Shown: one piece after another, positions 18,406 to 28,083 of the stretch
How the letters are laid out: every line of letters begins with the position of its first letter
Numbering within the stretch: position 1 is the first letter of the stretch
Origin: Sediminibacterium ginsengisoli
GTDB taxonomy: Bacteria; Bacteroidota; Bacteroidia; Chitinophagales; Chitinophagaceae
Length of the DNA stretch: 37,943 bases
Direction of reading: 5' to 3'
Assembly (NCBI GenBank): GCA_945860335.1
Contig: CAMAQW010000002.1
Coordinates: forward strand, 1-37,943
Translations under genes and position numbers: made by a program
Notes under the pieces: model-generated
The model's database searches: none
What the model saw: the letters and a program-made list of their open reading frames with translations, nothing else
Told to the model about the DNA's origin: nothing

Positions 18406-20205
18406 ATGAAAAAAAATATATTACTTATTATTGTATCCGCTATTTTCTTTTCTACTGCTTGTACAAAAAATCTTTTAGACACTCAAATACAGCAAAACTT
18501 TAGCGAGGATTTATTTTTGAATTCTGGACCTACAAATCTCAAAGCATTTGGTATGGGTGTTTATGACTATCTGCCACAGTTGAATAGATTTGGAGGCAAT
18601 GCCATATTGGCTGCAGGTTCTGACGAAGCTGATTATGCTCGATTTAATAATATTCAAAGGTTTAATGCTGGCGCTTGGGATCCATTTACAAACCCTGATG
18701 ATGTTTGGGCTAATTATTATCGTGGTATAAGACATGCAAATTTGTTTTTAGAAAAAACAAATGATTTTAGGAAACTAATTGTTGTTGATACTATCAATAA
18801 TAGAGCAAATTATATTTTAGATGTTGATGATTTTATTAAACTAAGAGCAGAGGTAAGATTTTTGCGTGCCTATTATTATATGGAGTTAATAAAACGTTAT
18901 GGTGGTGTTCCGATAGTTAAAAAAGTGCTTAGTCAAAATGAGGCATTTGGCGTAACTAGATCTACTTTTCAACAATGCGTTGACTATATTGTTGAACAAT
19001 GTGATTCTTCTTACGCAGATTTAACCAATCATTATATCAATTATGGCATACCCTCCGGACAAAGTATTGGAAGAGGTGATGCTGGCACTGATAATAATCG
19101 ATTAGGTAGAGTAGAAAAGCCTGCAGCAGTTGCGCTAAAATTGCGTGCATTGCTATTTGCAGCTAGCCCACTTAATAATCCTACAGGAAATGCATCACTT
19201 TGGCAAAAAGCTGCTGAAGCAGCCCAACAGCTATTTACAGATCCAAATTGTGCACATGTCAATTTTTTAAATTCATCCTATAAGGATTTATTTATGTCTC
19301 AAAATACCACCAATAATTTAACTCCACGTAAGGGAGCCAATTCTGGTATTATTTTATCTAGGCCATTTCAATTGAACTCTAACACTTTTGAAAGAGCAAA
19401 TTACCCGGTTGGGATGGTGAATGGAGGTGAAGGTGCGACCTGTCCATCACAAAACCTTGTTGATGCATTTGAGATGCGTACAACTGGTTTACCCATTTCT
19501 GATGTTGGTTCTGGATATGATTCAAATAATCCATATGCAAACAGAGATCAGCGTCTAGGTTGGATTGTTGTTTTAAATGGATCCTCAATGGGTTTGAACA
19601 ATAATAATACTGCTAGAATAGTTGAATCGTATACTGGCGGATCAGATGCAATAGGGTCTAAGGAAGGAGCTACTACAACAGGTTACTATTTAAGAAAATT
19701 TTGCGTTGAAAATTATAATCTTTCTTTAGCTGGTACAAGAGCAAAATCTTGGGTATTGATGCGATTTGCTGAAGTTCTGCTAAATTATGCTGAAGCTGCC
19801 AATGAGTCTTTTGGTCCTGATGCAAAGCCTGTATTAGGTGGAGCTGCAGCTGCTAGGTCTGCTAGAGAGGCTATTAATTTAGTTAGAGTTAGAGCTGGAC
19901 AGCCTGCTATCAATGCTGGAATAACTCAGGCCCAGTTAAGGGAAAGGATTCGCAATGAAAGAAGGGTGGAACTTGCCTTTGAGGAACATCGATTTTTTGA
20001 TGTTCGTAGATGGAAAATTGCAGAACAAACTGAAAATATTTCACTTGCTGGAATGCGGGTAAATGCTACAGGCCCTACTACATTTTCTTATCAAAGGTTT
20101 ACAGTTGAGCCTAGGGTATTTAGTTCTAAAATGTACTTATATCCAATTCCATTTTCTGAAATTGCAAAAAGTAACGGTTTGATTACACAAAATCCTGGGT
20201 GGTAA
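18406..20205 (+). CDS. SusD/RagB-like outer-membrane lipoprotein (SusD2)
   Basis: This 599-residue lipoprotein has a leader (LLIIVSAIFFSTACTKN) with lipidated C19. SusD hallmarks are present: DDFIKLRAEVRFLRAYYYME, LIKRYGGVPIV, the long VLMRFAEVLLNYAEAANES helix, and LRERIRNERRVELAFEEHRF followed by FDVRRWKIA. The protein ends GLITQNPGW. It lies 38 bp after SusC2 and 10 bp before the first lyase. It should be the surface glycan-binding lid for SusC2. Confidence 0.94.
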   Translation: MKKNILLIIVSAIFFSTACTKNLLDTQIQQNFSEDLFLNSGPTNLKAFGMGVYDYLPQLNRFGGNAILAAGSDEADYARFNNIQRFNAGAWDPFTNPDDVWANYYRGIRHANLFLEKTNDFRKLIVVDTINNRANYILDVDDFIKLRAEVRFLRAYYYMELIKRYGGVPIVKKVLSQNEAFGVTRSTFQQCVDYIVEQCDSSYADLTNHYINYGIPSGQSIGRGDAGTDNNRLGRVEKPAAVALKLRALLFAASPLNNPTGNASLWQKAAEAAQQLFTDPNCAHVNFLNSSYKDLFMSQNTTNNLTPRKGANSGIILSRPFQLNSNTFERANYPVGMVNGGEGATCPSQNLVDAFEMRTTGLPISDVGSGYDSNNPYANRDQRLGWIVVLNGSSMGLNNNNTARIVESYTGGSDAIGSKEGATTTGYYLRKFCVENYNLSLAGTRAKSWVLMRFAEVLLNYAEAANESFGPDAKPVLGGAAAARSAREAINLVRVRAGQPAINAGITQAQLRERIRNERRVELAFEEHRFFDVRRWKIAEQTENISLAGMRVNATGPTTFSYQRFTVEPRVFSSKMYLYPIPFSEIAKSNGLITQNPGW

Positions 20206-20215
20206 AAATTACAGC

Positions 20216-22324
20216 ATGAGATATGTTTTATGGAGTTTAATATTAATTATTATTAGTATAAGTTCATGTAAAAAAAAGGAAATAACACCAACTCCTCCAG
20301 TGGTAACAAATCCAATTACGCCTCCTACAACAGTTGGTGGTATTTTTAGTTCAACTGCTAAAATTCCTGTTAGCCCTAGTACTATCAGTGATTGTTTTAC
20401 TGGGATGAAAATGAAAGATATTCACCCTAGGCTACTATTTTCGTCATCTGAAATTGAACAAATTAAAATTTTGATTCAGTCGGACGCCTTTGCAAAAGCC
20501 ACTTATGATAATATCATTTCTCGAGCAAATAGTTTATTGACTTCACCAATATTAGGTTATGGATTAGATGGTGCAGGCTTAAGAATTACTAATATTCATA
20601 CATTTTCTAACAATCAGCTTCCATATTTAGTTTTAGCTTATCAGTTCACAAAAGATAGTCGTTATGCTGCTAGGTGCTGGCAGCAATTAGATGCAATGTG
20701 TTCTTGGCCTGATTGGGGTGCAAATAGACATTTTTTGGATGCTGGTATTGCAAGCAAAGGGGCAGGTATGGCCTTAGATGGCTTATTTGATTATTTAACC
20801 TCAGCTCAAAGACTAAGATTATACACAGCCATTAAAAATTTTGTTTTACAGCCCGGTAAAACTCAAATAGAAACAAATACAGGTGTTTGGAAATGGTATT
20901 TGTCTAACGATAATTGGAATGGCATTTGTCACGGAGGAATGATTATGGGTGCTCTTGCTGGATATGAATATGATTCAACTTTCAACGCTAATGTAATTGC
21001 TCAATGTGCCAATGGAATCAATAAATATATGCAATCACTTGAACCGGATGGGGCAAGTGAAGAGGGAATGTCATATTGGAGTTATGGTTTAATGAATACC
21101 TTTTTGGCTTTTGAGAGTTTAAAAAGATGTTTAAGTACAACTTATGGTTTAGCAGAAAATCCAGGATTTATTAAAACAGGTTGGTTTCCTTATTATATGT
21201 CTGGCCCTGTAGGGACAGCTTCCATTGGAGACGATTATTTATATGTAGGAAAATCCAATAAATTTTTATCATACTTCTGGTTTTCAAAATATTTTAAAAA
21301 TTCTGGGTTAGCAAAATCTCATTTTGATGCTTGCATGTCAGTGAATGCATTAGATGCTGAAAAAATGAATGGATGGACGGATTTGCTTTTTTATGATAAA
21401 TCACTTGTTTCACAGGGCAGTTCATCTAGTTTGCCCTTATCGGGCTACTTAAAAGGAATTGATTACATGTATCTGTTAGAAAATACTAGTAGTGACAATT
21501 CTTTATATGTAGGAATGCATGGCGGTGATAATAGCGCTAGCCATGGTCATTTGGATGCAGGAAGTTTTTATGTGCAAGCGCTTGGGGAAACATGGGCGCA
21601 GGGAAATCTTGGGCTAGAATCGCCATATCCACAAGACTATTTTAATATCACTTCTCCTTTGTATACAGCTGCACCAACAAACTTAGCAGTTAGTAGTGGC
21701 AGGTTTTACTATTATCGAGTTAGGTCAGAAGGAAAAAATTGTCTTGTTTTTAATCCTGATGCTAGACCAGATCAAAATCCTTCTGGTGCAGTTAATGTTA
21801 TAGGAAGTGCTAACGATAATGTAGGTGGTTTTTACATAGCAGATTTACAAAAATGCTATAGTAAGGATGTTTCATTATATCGACGTGGGATTAAATTAAA
21901 TAGGAATAGCGGTATAGTAAGTGTTCAAGATGAATTTATTCCGTCAATTGATAATTCAACTGTGTATTGGATTATGCATAGTCCGGCAACAGATGGGCTA
22001 GTGATAAGTAATGATGGCAAAATTGCCACCATGATTAAAAATGGTAAAACTTATTATGCTGTAATTAAATCTCCTTCAAATGCTGTATTTGAAAAAGTAG
22101 ATAGATCTACCAGTCAGGTTAATTATTTATCAGAAACAGCTTCGATTTTTTCCAACATGATGTCGGGGAAAAATTCTATCAATCAATGGTATGGTAAACT
22201 TCAAATAAAATTAACTGGTTTAGTCAAAGCCGCTCCTGTAACTATAAGAGTTGATTTTGTTAAAAATAATTTAGCAGTAACGCCACCCTTAGTTAACTTA
22301 ACATCTTGGTCAACCATTAACTAA
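20216..22324 (+). CDS. Heparinase II/III-like polysaccharide lyase, lipoprotein
   Basis: This 702-residue protein has a lipoprotein leader (SLILIIISISSC, C18), then a KKK and Pro/Thr-rich linker to about residue 40. The catalytic part begins at IHPRLLFSSSEIEQI. An alpha/alpha-toroid with WPDWGANRHFLDAG, NDNWNGICHGG (D232, H239) and EEGMSYWSYG (Y287, Y290) leads into a heparinase II/III-like beta-sandwich with ASHGHLDAGSF (H443, H445) and RSEGKNCLVFNPDARPDQNP. Family enzymes cleave uronic-acid polysaccharides by beta-elimination using His/Tyr/Asn residues. The substrate cannot be fixed. It is a clear paralogue of the gene at 24157, but differs at D232 and H239. The lipid anchor suggests a role at the outer membrane, perhaps the first cut. 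Confidence 0.85.
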   Translation: MRYVLWSLILIIISISSCKKKEITPTPPVVTNPITPPTTVGGIFSSTAKIPVSPSTISDCFTGMKMKDIHPRLLFSSSEIEQIKILIQSDAFAKATYDNIISRANSLLTSPILGYGLDGAGLRITNIHTFSNNQLPYLVLAYQFTKDSRYAARCWQQLDAMCSWPDWGANRHFLDAGIASKGAGMALDGLFDYLTSAQRLRLYTAIKNFVLQPGKTQIETNTGVWKWYLSNDNWNGICHGGMIMGALAGYEYDSTFNANVIAQCANGINKYMQSLEPDGASEEGMSYWSYGLMNTFLAFESLKRCLSTTYGLAENPGFIKTGWFPYYMSGPVGTASIGDDYLYVGKSNKFLSYFWFSKYFKNSGLAKSHFDACMSVNALDAEKMNGWTDLLFYDKSLVSQGSSSSLPLSGYLKGIDYMYLLENTSSDNSLYVGMHGGDNSASHGHLDAGSFYVQALGETWAQGNLGLESPYPQDYFNITSPLYTAAPTNLAVSSGRFYYYRVRSEGKNCLVFNPDARPDQNPSGAVNVIGSANDNVGGFYIADLQKCYSKDVSLYRRGIKLNRNSGIVSVQDEFIPSIDNSTVYWIMHSPATDGLVISNDGKIATMIKNGKTYYAVIKSPSNAVFEKVDRSTSQVNYLSETASIFSNMMSGKNSINQWYGKLQIKLTGLVKAAPVTIRVDFVKNNLAVTPPLVNLTSWSTIN

Positions 22325-22345
22325 TTGTAATAATTTATTTAATAA

Positions 22346-24145
22346 ATGATCATGCAAAAGATTGGTACTTTATTTGTTACACTCTTTTTTATATTAAGTG
22401 CTTATTCGCAACAAAGTGAGCTTCCTTATTGGAATCGAAATACACAATTGATTCCATGGCGTCTAGTGCCCAGTATTTCAAATTGTATCCATATTGATTT
22501 AGATAAAGACGGCAATCCGGATATCTTAAAGGCATTTTTAAATGATTCCATTCCAATTTTATGGATTGATGATGATGATGACATGAAATGGGAAGATAAG
22601 GAAGGCGATACTGACAATGATTGCTTGCTTATTGATAAAAATAAGGACGGTGTTTTTGCTGGCCCCTTTGACTTTAGTATCGATTGGATTGATGAAGATC
22701 ATGATGGTAAAGCAGATATTCAATTAATTGTAAATAATGCAGGAACAAAAGTTAGAAATTATTTTGATTGGGGTGCTGATTTTATGTATGTGTTGGATGT
22801 AGACAAAGACCAGATAATGCATTATGTAGATTGGAATAAAATCATGATGCGGGCATGGGAGCATTACGGCCACGCTAACTTTTACAAAGATTATAGTGGC
22901 AATTCTACCTTTCTAAAAATGCATGCTTCTAGTTTTCGTATTAGTGATCTTAGATTTAATTGGGAGAATCCATTTATTTTTTATGATACAGACAAGGATG
23001 GGTTAACAGAATGGGCCATACGTTTAGTTGATACTCCTGTTTTTAGAGATAGTGCCAATAATAAAAAAAATGGTTTCAATTTAATTGATTCTAGTTTGGA
23101 TGTTCAGTTCACAAAAAAAATAGATTATGCTGCAGTTACTTGGGACTTGGATAATGATAATAGTGCAGGTAATGAATTTGATTTTGATATGAGTTTGCTG
23201 TTTAAAGGAAAAGGATTTTCTTATGAAGACCAGGGCCATCAATTCAAAGGATTGAGAGGTCTTGCAGCTGCAAATAGTTTTATGTACGATAGCCGTTGGC
23301 GCAATATTGATACACTTTTTTATCCGGATAGAGACACTGCGTATCAAATGATCTTTAAAAAAGGCGATTGGCAGCAATGCCGCTTGGTATTTGATGAAGA
23401 TGATGATTGCAACAGATGGGAAAGGGTTGAATTTTATGATCCACTCGATTTTTGGAAAACAGGGATAGAAGGTGGAGGCCTTGATAATAATGGACAGTCA
23501 GACGCAGTAGGGGACAGGGGTGAGTTTGATATGGATAATTCGGGGAAAGGAAAATTGTATATAGGTGCTTTTGACGGACGTATTCATTTATATGGAGCGG
23601 AATGGGGCGGATGGCGAATTGATCAAACCGCATTTTCCTACCAGGGTTTTGGAGGCTTTTATGAAAAATGGAATCGTAAAAGATTGCAATTAATGCCAGA
23701 AAAATTTGCGAGTGTAAAATATGAAGACAGTGATGGAAATGGGTTTATAGATCAAATACTCTATGACCTAGATGGTGATCATTTATTTGAAGATTCAGTA
23801 TCACTTATAAAATTAAAAATACCTGATCAAAGTAAAATTATAGAAAGCTCAAATATGAATTATGGAAGTTTTTCTTCTCTTTTTAGAGATATAACTGAGA
23901 AAAACTGGAGTAGGGCATTGTTGGCGATTGAGGTAGCGGAAAAGTATAAAATAAACACTACATGGTATTCATTTTATAAACAACCTCATTCATTGCATGA
24001 AAAATACGATTATTCATTTTGGTTAAACTATTACATTTATCAAGATATTAGATACCAAGCTAGAATTAGCAATGATTTTAAATTATTAGAAATAGTTGAT
24101 AAAGCTTATTACTCGGGTGATTGGGGTAGGTTAATCGATTATTAA
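22346..24145 (+). CDS. Unrecognised secreted protein with repeated Asp-rich (D-x-D-x-D-G) motifs
   Basis: I do not recognise a named family for this 599-residue protein. It has a signal peptide (IGTLFVTLFFILSAYSQ). At least seven calcium-loop-like Asp motifs are spread through it: DLDKDGNPD (51-59), IDKNKDG (96-102), DEDHDGKAD (116-124), DVDKD (151-155), DTDKDG (214-219), DLDNDNS (267-273), DSDGNGFID (461-469) with DLDGD (474-478), plus acidic runs DDDDD (75-79) and DEDDD (350-354). Aromatic-rich segments such as EWGGWRIDQTAFSYQGFGG (419-437) are common in sugar-binding clefts. The C-terminal 90 residues look helical. The motifs could bind Ca2+, as in dockerins, EF-hand-like or thrombospondin-3-type repeats. 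It lies between the two lyase paralogues (21 and 11 bp gaps), so a lyase, glycan-binding or lyase-partner role is plausible but unproven. Confidence 0.6.
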   Translation: MIMQKIGTLFVTLFFILSAYSQQSELPYWNRNTQLIPWRLVPSISNCIHIDLDKDGNPDILKAFLNDSIPILWIDDDDDMKWEDKEGDTDNDCLLIDKNKDGVFAGPFDFSIDWIDEDHDGKADIQLIVNNAGTKVRNYFDWGADFMYVLDVDKDQIMHYVDWNKIMMRAWEHYGHANFYKDYSGNSTFLKMHASSFRISDLRFNWENPFIFYDTDKDGLTEWAIRLVDTPVFRDSANNKKNGFNLIDSSLDVQFTKKIDYAAVTWDLDNDNSAGNEFDFDMSLLFKGKGFSYEDQGHQFKGLRGLAAANSFMYDSRWRNIDTLFYPDRDTAYQMIFKKGDWQQCRLVFDEDDDCNRWERVEFYDPLDFWKTGIEGGGLDNNGQSDAVGDRGEFDMDNSGKGKLYIGAFDGRIHLYGAEWGGWRIDQTAFSYQGFGGFYEKWNRKRLQLMPEKFASVKYEDSDGNGFIDQILYDLDGDHLFEDSVSLIKLKIPDQSKIIESSNMNYGSFSSLFRDITEKNWSRALLAIEVAEKYKINTTWYSFYKQPHSLHEKYDYSFWLNYYIYQDIRYQARISNDFKLLEIVDKAYYSGDWGRLIDY

Positions 24146-24156
24146 ATCAATTTTTT

Positions 24157-26061
24157 ATGATAAATACACTATTTAAGTATATTTTAAATATTGGTTTTCT
24201 TTTTTTTGCGAATGATAGTTTAGCCCAAAATTCCAATTTCACTCCAGTAACTGCTAAAATGATCCAGGAGCGTTTGAGTGTTTCTGAAGTAGTGAATATT
24301 CATCCTCGTTTATTTTTTTCACAAGATGATATTCATAGAATAAGAAAATTAAACGAACAAGGCGATACACTTATTCATATTGGATATTTACAAAATCAAA
24401 TTGAAGCAAGTAAAATATTAAAAGAACCATTACTTAGTTATTATTTAGATGAAGCAAAATTAAGAGTACCCTCTATACATAAATTTGCTGTCCAGTTGCC
24501 TCATTTGGTTATGATGTACCAATTAACTGGTGATACATCATTTGCCCGTCGAATCGTCAACCAATTCAAAAAATTAAATGATTTTCCTGATTGGGGTGCA
24601 AATAGACATTTTTTAGATGCAGGAATTGGGGGATTTGATTTTGCTCTAGCATATGATGCATTATATGCGTTTCTAACTGCCGAAGAAAAAAAAATGATGA
24701 GAAGTGCCGTTTTAAAGAACGTGCTAATTCCAGGAAAAGAACAACTGCAAAAGAAAATCTGGTGGTCTACTGCGAATCATAATTGGAATGGGATATGTAA
24801 TGGGGGAATTATCATGGCTGCTTTATCTATGTATGAAGAAGATCCAAAGGAAATGAGTGAAATTATTGCTTTAGCAATTAATGCGCTGCCGAAATATATT
24901 CAATCATTTGATCCTGATGGCCAGAGTGATGAAGGTTTAATGTATTGGGGGTATGGGTTAATGTACACAACAATTGCAATGGAAAGTATGCAGAGGGTTT
25001 TAGGTACTTCATTTGGGTTAGATCAGTTTACAGGATTTAAGAAAACAGGCTGGTTTCCTGCATTTGTATCAGGACCGGTTAGTAGTTTAAATATTGGCGA
25101 TGATCCAATAAAAAATGGGAAAAGTCGCACTTTTTTCTGGTTTGCTAAAAACAATAATGATACTGCTTTAGCAAAAATGCAATATGATTTATGTAAAGAA
25201 ACAAATGAAATGAATTGGATGGACATGTTATATTATAATCCTAAAATGGTTACATCTAATTTAAAGAATAATATTCCATTAGAGAATCACATACATGGTA
25301 TAGAACTTATGTCTTTGAGAAGTGGTTGGGACAATAATGCTTCATTTATTTCATTGCATGGTGGATATAATAATGCCAATCATGGGCATTTAGATGCAGG
25401 AAGCTTTGATTTGCAAGCTAACGGTGAAATTTGGGCTTATGGCAATCTTGGCCGAGACGAATATACATATCCAGGGTATTTTTCTAAAACAACATTGCCA
25501 TCTTATGTAGATACAAATTTGACTCAATCTGATGCAGGTAGGTGGCATTTTTATCGTTTAAGGGCGGAAGGGAAAAATTGTTTAGTTTTCAATCCAACTG
25601 TAAGGCCGGATCAGAACGAGATGGGTATTGCTACTTTGTTAAATAAGAATATTGGAATTAACGAAAGTTCTTTTACAATTGATTTAACTAATTGTTATAC
25701 TCGAGATGTTTCTTCTTATACCAGGAAAATTCTTTTAAATAAATCTACAACTGCTATGACTGTTAAAGATGAGTTTGTTTCTAAAGATACTTCTATAGTT
25801 TGGTGGGGTATGCATACCAAGGCAGATATTACTATTCGGCCTGAATCAAATTCTGCTTTGCTGCAGCAGAATGGAAAAAAAATGCTTGTTACCATTAAAA
25901 GTCCATCTAATGCGGTGTTTCAAGTTTTAGATGCATCCTATTTGCCAGATGAGTTATTCCCTTTTACTAGAAATTCACTAAACGTAGGGTTTAAAAAATT
26001 AGCTATTCATTTGCCAAAAGTATTATTTGAAAAAATTGAAGTTATTTTCCAACCTCAATAA
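24157..26061 (+). CDS. Heparinase II/III-like polysaccharide lyase, probably periplasmic
   Basis: This 634-residue protein has a cleavable signal peptide (FKYILNIGFLFFANDSLAQ) with no lipobox, so periplasmic location is likely. The domain order matches its paralogue at 20216: IHPRLFFSQDDIHRIRKL, FPDWGANRHFLDAGIGGF, NHNWNGICNGG (H208, N215), SDEGLMYWGYGLMY, then the beta-sandwich with NANHGHLDAGSF (H409, H411) and RAEGKNCLVFNPTVRPDQNE. The spacing of H208 and H409 resembles the catalytic pair known for Flavobacterium heparinase II (His202, His406), although homology at that level was not tested. Its place after a lipoprotein paralogue suggests it acts on shorter, imported chains. Substrate unknown. 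Confidence 0.85.
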   Translation: MINTLFKYILNIGFLFFANDSLAQNSNFTPVTAKMIQERLSVSEVVNIHPRLFFSQDDIHRIRKLNEQGDTLIHIGYLQNQIEASKILKEPLLSYYLDEAKLRVPSIHKFAVQLPHLVMMYQLTGDTSFARRIVNQFKKLNDFPDWGANRHFLDAGIGGFDFALAYDALYAFLTAEEKKMMRSAVLKNVLIPGKEQLQKKIWWSTANHNWNGICNGGIIMAALSMYEEDPKEMSEIIALAINALPKYIQSFDPDGQSDEGLMYWGYGLMYTTIAMESMQRVLGTSFGLDQFTGFKKTGWFPAFVSGPVSSLNIGDDPIKNGKSRTFFWFAKNNNDTALAKMQYDLCKETNEMNWMDMLYYNPKMVTSNLKNNIPLENHIHGIELMSLRSGWDNNASFISLHGGYNNANHGHLDAGSFDLQANGEIWAYGNLGRDEYTYPGYFSKTTLPSYVDTNLTQSDAGRWHFYRLRAEGKNCLVFNPTVRPDQNEMGIATLLNKNIGINESSFTIDLTNCYTRDVSSYTRKILLNKSTTAMTVKDEFVSKDTSIVWWGMHTKADITIRPESNSALLQQNGKKMLVTIKSPSNAVFQVLDASYLPDELFPFTRNSLNVGFKKLAIHLPKVLFEKIEVIFQPQ

Positions 26062-26080
26062 TCATAATTTATTTATTAAA

Positions 26081-28057
26081 ATGTGTAAAATCAAAACAGT
26101 AAATAATTATTTCAAAAAGTTATTTTTAAGTACATATTTTTTCATTTGCTTTTCAGGTATTTCTCTAAATGCCCAACTTAAAGTAGCGGGTATTTTTGGT
26201 GATAATGCTATTTTGCAGAGAAATATTGCTATTCCGGTTTGGGGAAGTGCAACCCCTAATTCTAAAATAGCTATTTATATTGGTGTAAATCGGGTACAAG
26301 TAATATCTGATAGTGTAGGCAAATGGAAGGCCTATTTACCATCAATGTATGCTGATGGCAAATCTTATGAATTAAAGATTATTTCAGAAAATGATACCAT
26401 TAACTATAAAAATATAATGATAGGAGATGTTTGGTTGGCTTCAGGTCAATCTAATATGGAATATCGGATGGGGTCTGATTTGTTGAATAAAGATGTTGAA
26501 ATCAATAATGCAAATTATCCGTCCATAAGATTTCGTATAGTTGATAATGTTACATCTATTGTACCAATTAGTGATATTGTTCAAAAGGAATGGAAGATCT
26601 GTAACTCAAATAACATTTCCTCATTTTCAGCAGTATCTTATTTTTTTGCACGGGCTCTTTATCTTGATCAAAATATACCTGTAGGAATTATAGTAGCTTC
26701 AAGAGGTGCTACAGGAATTGAAACTTGGATGAGTAAAGAATCGCTAGCAGCGAACCCAGATTTTACGGCCTTATTAAACAGCCGAAATGAAGACTCAGTA
26801 AATTGGAGTCAGTATGTAAAAAAATCGCTACAATTAGAATTAGATAGATCTGTTATTGCTAAAACGTCCTTTCAAGGCGTTAAAATAGGTGCCACTCAGG
26901 TTGGTTATAATGATTCTGCATGGTCGAAAACGAACTTTCCATTAAGCTCAATAAAAATGGGTTATGGCAGTTATTGGGGTCTAATTTGGTTTCGGAAGTC
27001 TTTTACAATAAACGACACAGCCTCCATAAATATGGATAGTCTATTTCTTCCATTAAATGATCAAAACGATCACGTGTATATTAATGGTGTTGAAGTAGCA
27101 ACGAATGTTTCTAAGTTGAAAAATAAAACTATAAAAATTCCGTCAGGGCTGATAAAACTTGGTATGAATGTATTATCAATACGTATGTATGTTAATTGGG
27201 GTACTGCTGATATTGGTGACCGATATACAAATAGTTATTTTAAAAATACCTCAGGCGAAAAAATCATATTGGATAAAGAATGGTTACATAATAATGCAAT
27301 TGAACCAGCTGTTGCTGGTTGGCAAGATTATTATAATAAAGCTACAGTTAATTATAACGGAATGATAAACCCTATAATTCCATTCGGAATTAAAGGGTTT
27401 ATATGGTACCAAGGTGAGAATAATGCTTCTAAATGGAGACAATATACTGCTTTACAAAATAGGTTAATTAAGGATTGGCGGAAGTATTGGAATCTTGGAG
27501 ATATTCCGTTTTTATTTGTTCAATTAGCAAGTTTTAAATCCAGATCTGAGGTTCCGCTTAATGATGATGATTGGGCGCAGTTTCGTGACGCACAAAAAGG
27601 TACTTTGTTGACTTCAACAAATACAGCCATGGCTACTACTATCGATATTGGTGATGAATTTAACATTCACCCTGCCAATAAACAAGATGTTGGCTATAGG
27701 CTTTACCAGGCTGCAAGGCAGCATGTATATCATCTAAATGTTATTGGTACGGGTCCAACTTTTAAATCTGCTTTTACAGAAGAGAGTCATGTAAGGATTT
27801 CTTTTGACAATATTGATGGTGGATTACTAAATAAAGGCAACAGCCTTGTACAAAATTTTGCACTTGCTGATTCAACTGGCAAGTGGTTTTGGGCCGATGC
27901 TTTTATTGATGGACAAACTATTTATGTACACTCTAAATATGTTCTACATCCCGTTCGAGTTCAATATGCTTGGCAATCTAATCCTATAGCAACTCTTTAT
28001 AATAAGGAAGGACTTCCAATGATTCCTTTCAATGAAAAAGTTGTTCAATTAAAATAA
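26081..28057 (+). CDS. SGNH-type carbohydrate esterase (sialate O-acetylesterase-like, CE20-like layout)
   Basis: This is 658 residues from the ATG at 26081. The frame also opens at 26027 inside the previous gene, but the later start gives a regular signal peptide (KLFLSTYFFICFSGISLNAQ). The SGNH block I motif reads GDVWLASGQSNMEYRMG with nucleophile S124; later blocks are GVIVASRGATGIETW, GFIWYQGENNAS and IHPANKQDVGYRL, whose His is the expected catalytic His. A jelly-roll-like module is inserted mid-protein (about 280-390; WFRKSFTINDTA, DHVYINGVEVATN), as in CE20 esterases. It would remove acetyl or related acyl groups from sugars before or after lyase action. It is annotated as sialate O-acetylesterase by family, but nothing else here points to sialic acid. 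Confidence 0.85.
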   Translation: MCKIKTVNNYFKKLFLSTYFFICFSGISLNAQLKVAGIFGDNAILQRNIAIPVWGSATPNSKIAIYIGVNRVQVISDSVGKWKAYLPSMYADGKSYELKIISENDTINYKNIMIGDVWLASGQSNMEYRMGSDLLNKDVEINNANYPSIRFRIVDNVTSIVPISDIVQKEWKICNSNNISSFSAVSYFFARALYLDQNIPVGIIVASRGATGIETWMSKESLAANPDFTALLNSRNEDSVNWSQYVKKSLQLELDRSVIAKTSFQGVKIGATQVGYNDSAWSKTNFPLSSIKMGYGSYWGLIWFRKSFTINDTASINMDSLFLPLNDQNDHVYINGVEVATNVSKLKNKTIKIPSGLIKLGMNVLSIRMYVNWGTADIGDRYTNSYFKNTSGEKIILDKEWLHNNAIEPAVAGWQDYYNKATVNYNGMINPIIPFGIKGFIWYQGENNASKWRQYTALQNRLIKDWRKYWNLGDIPFLFVQLASFKSRSEVPLNDDDWAQFRDAQKGTLLTSTNTAMATTIDIGDEFNIHPANKQDVGYRLYQAARQHVYHLNVIGTGPTFKSAFTEESHVRISFDNIDGGLLNKGNSLVQNFALADSTGKWFWADAFIDGQTIYVHSKYVLHPVRVQYAWQSNPIATLYNKEGLPMIPFNEKVVQLK

Positions 28058-28083
28058 ACCTTTTAATACTTTAAACCTGAACT

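Noticed and set aside
26027..26080. Upstream start for the SGNH esterase
   Set aside because: It overlaps the previous lyase and adds a polar extension before the signal peptide; the ATG at 26081 is better.
26081..28057. Sialic-acid use
   Set aside because: Only the family name of the esterase suggests it; no sialidase, NanA, NanE or transporter is present.
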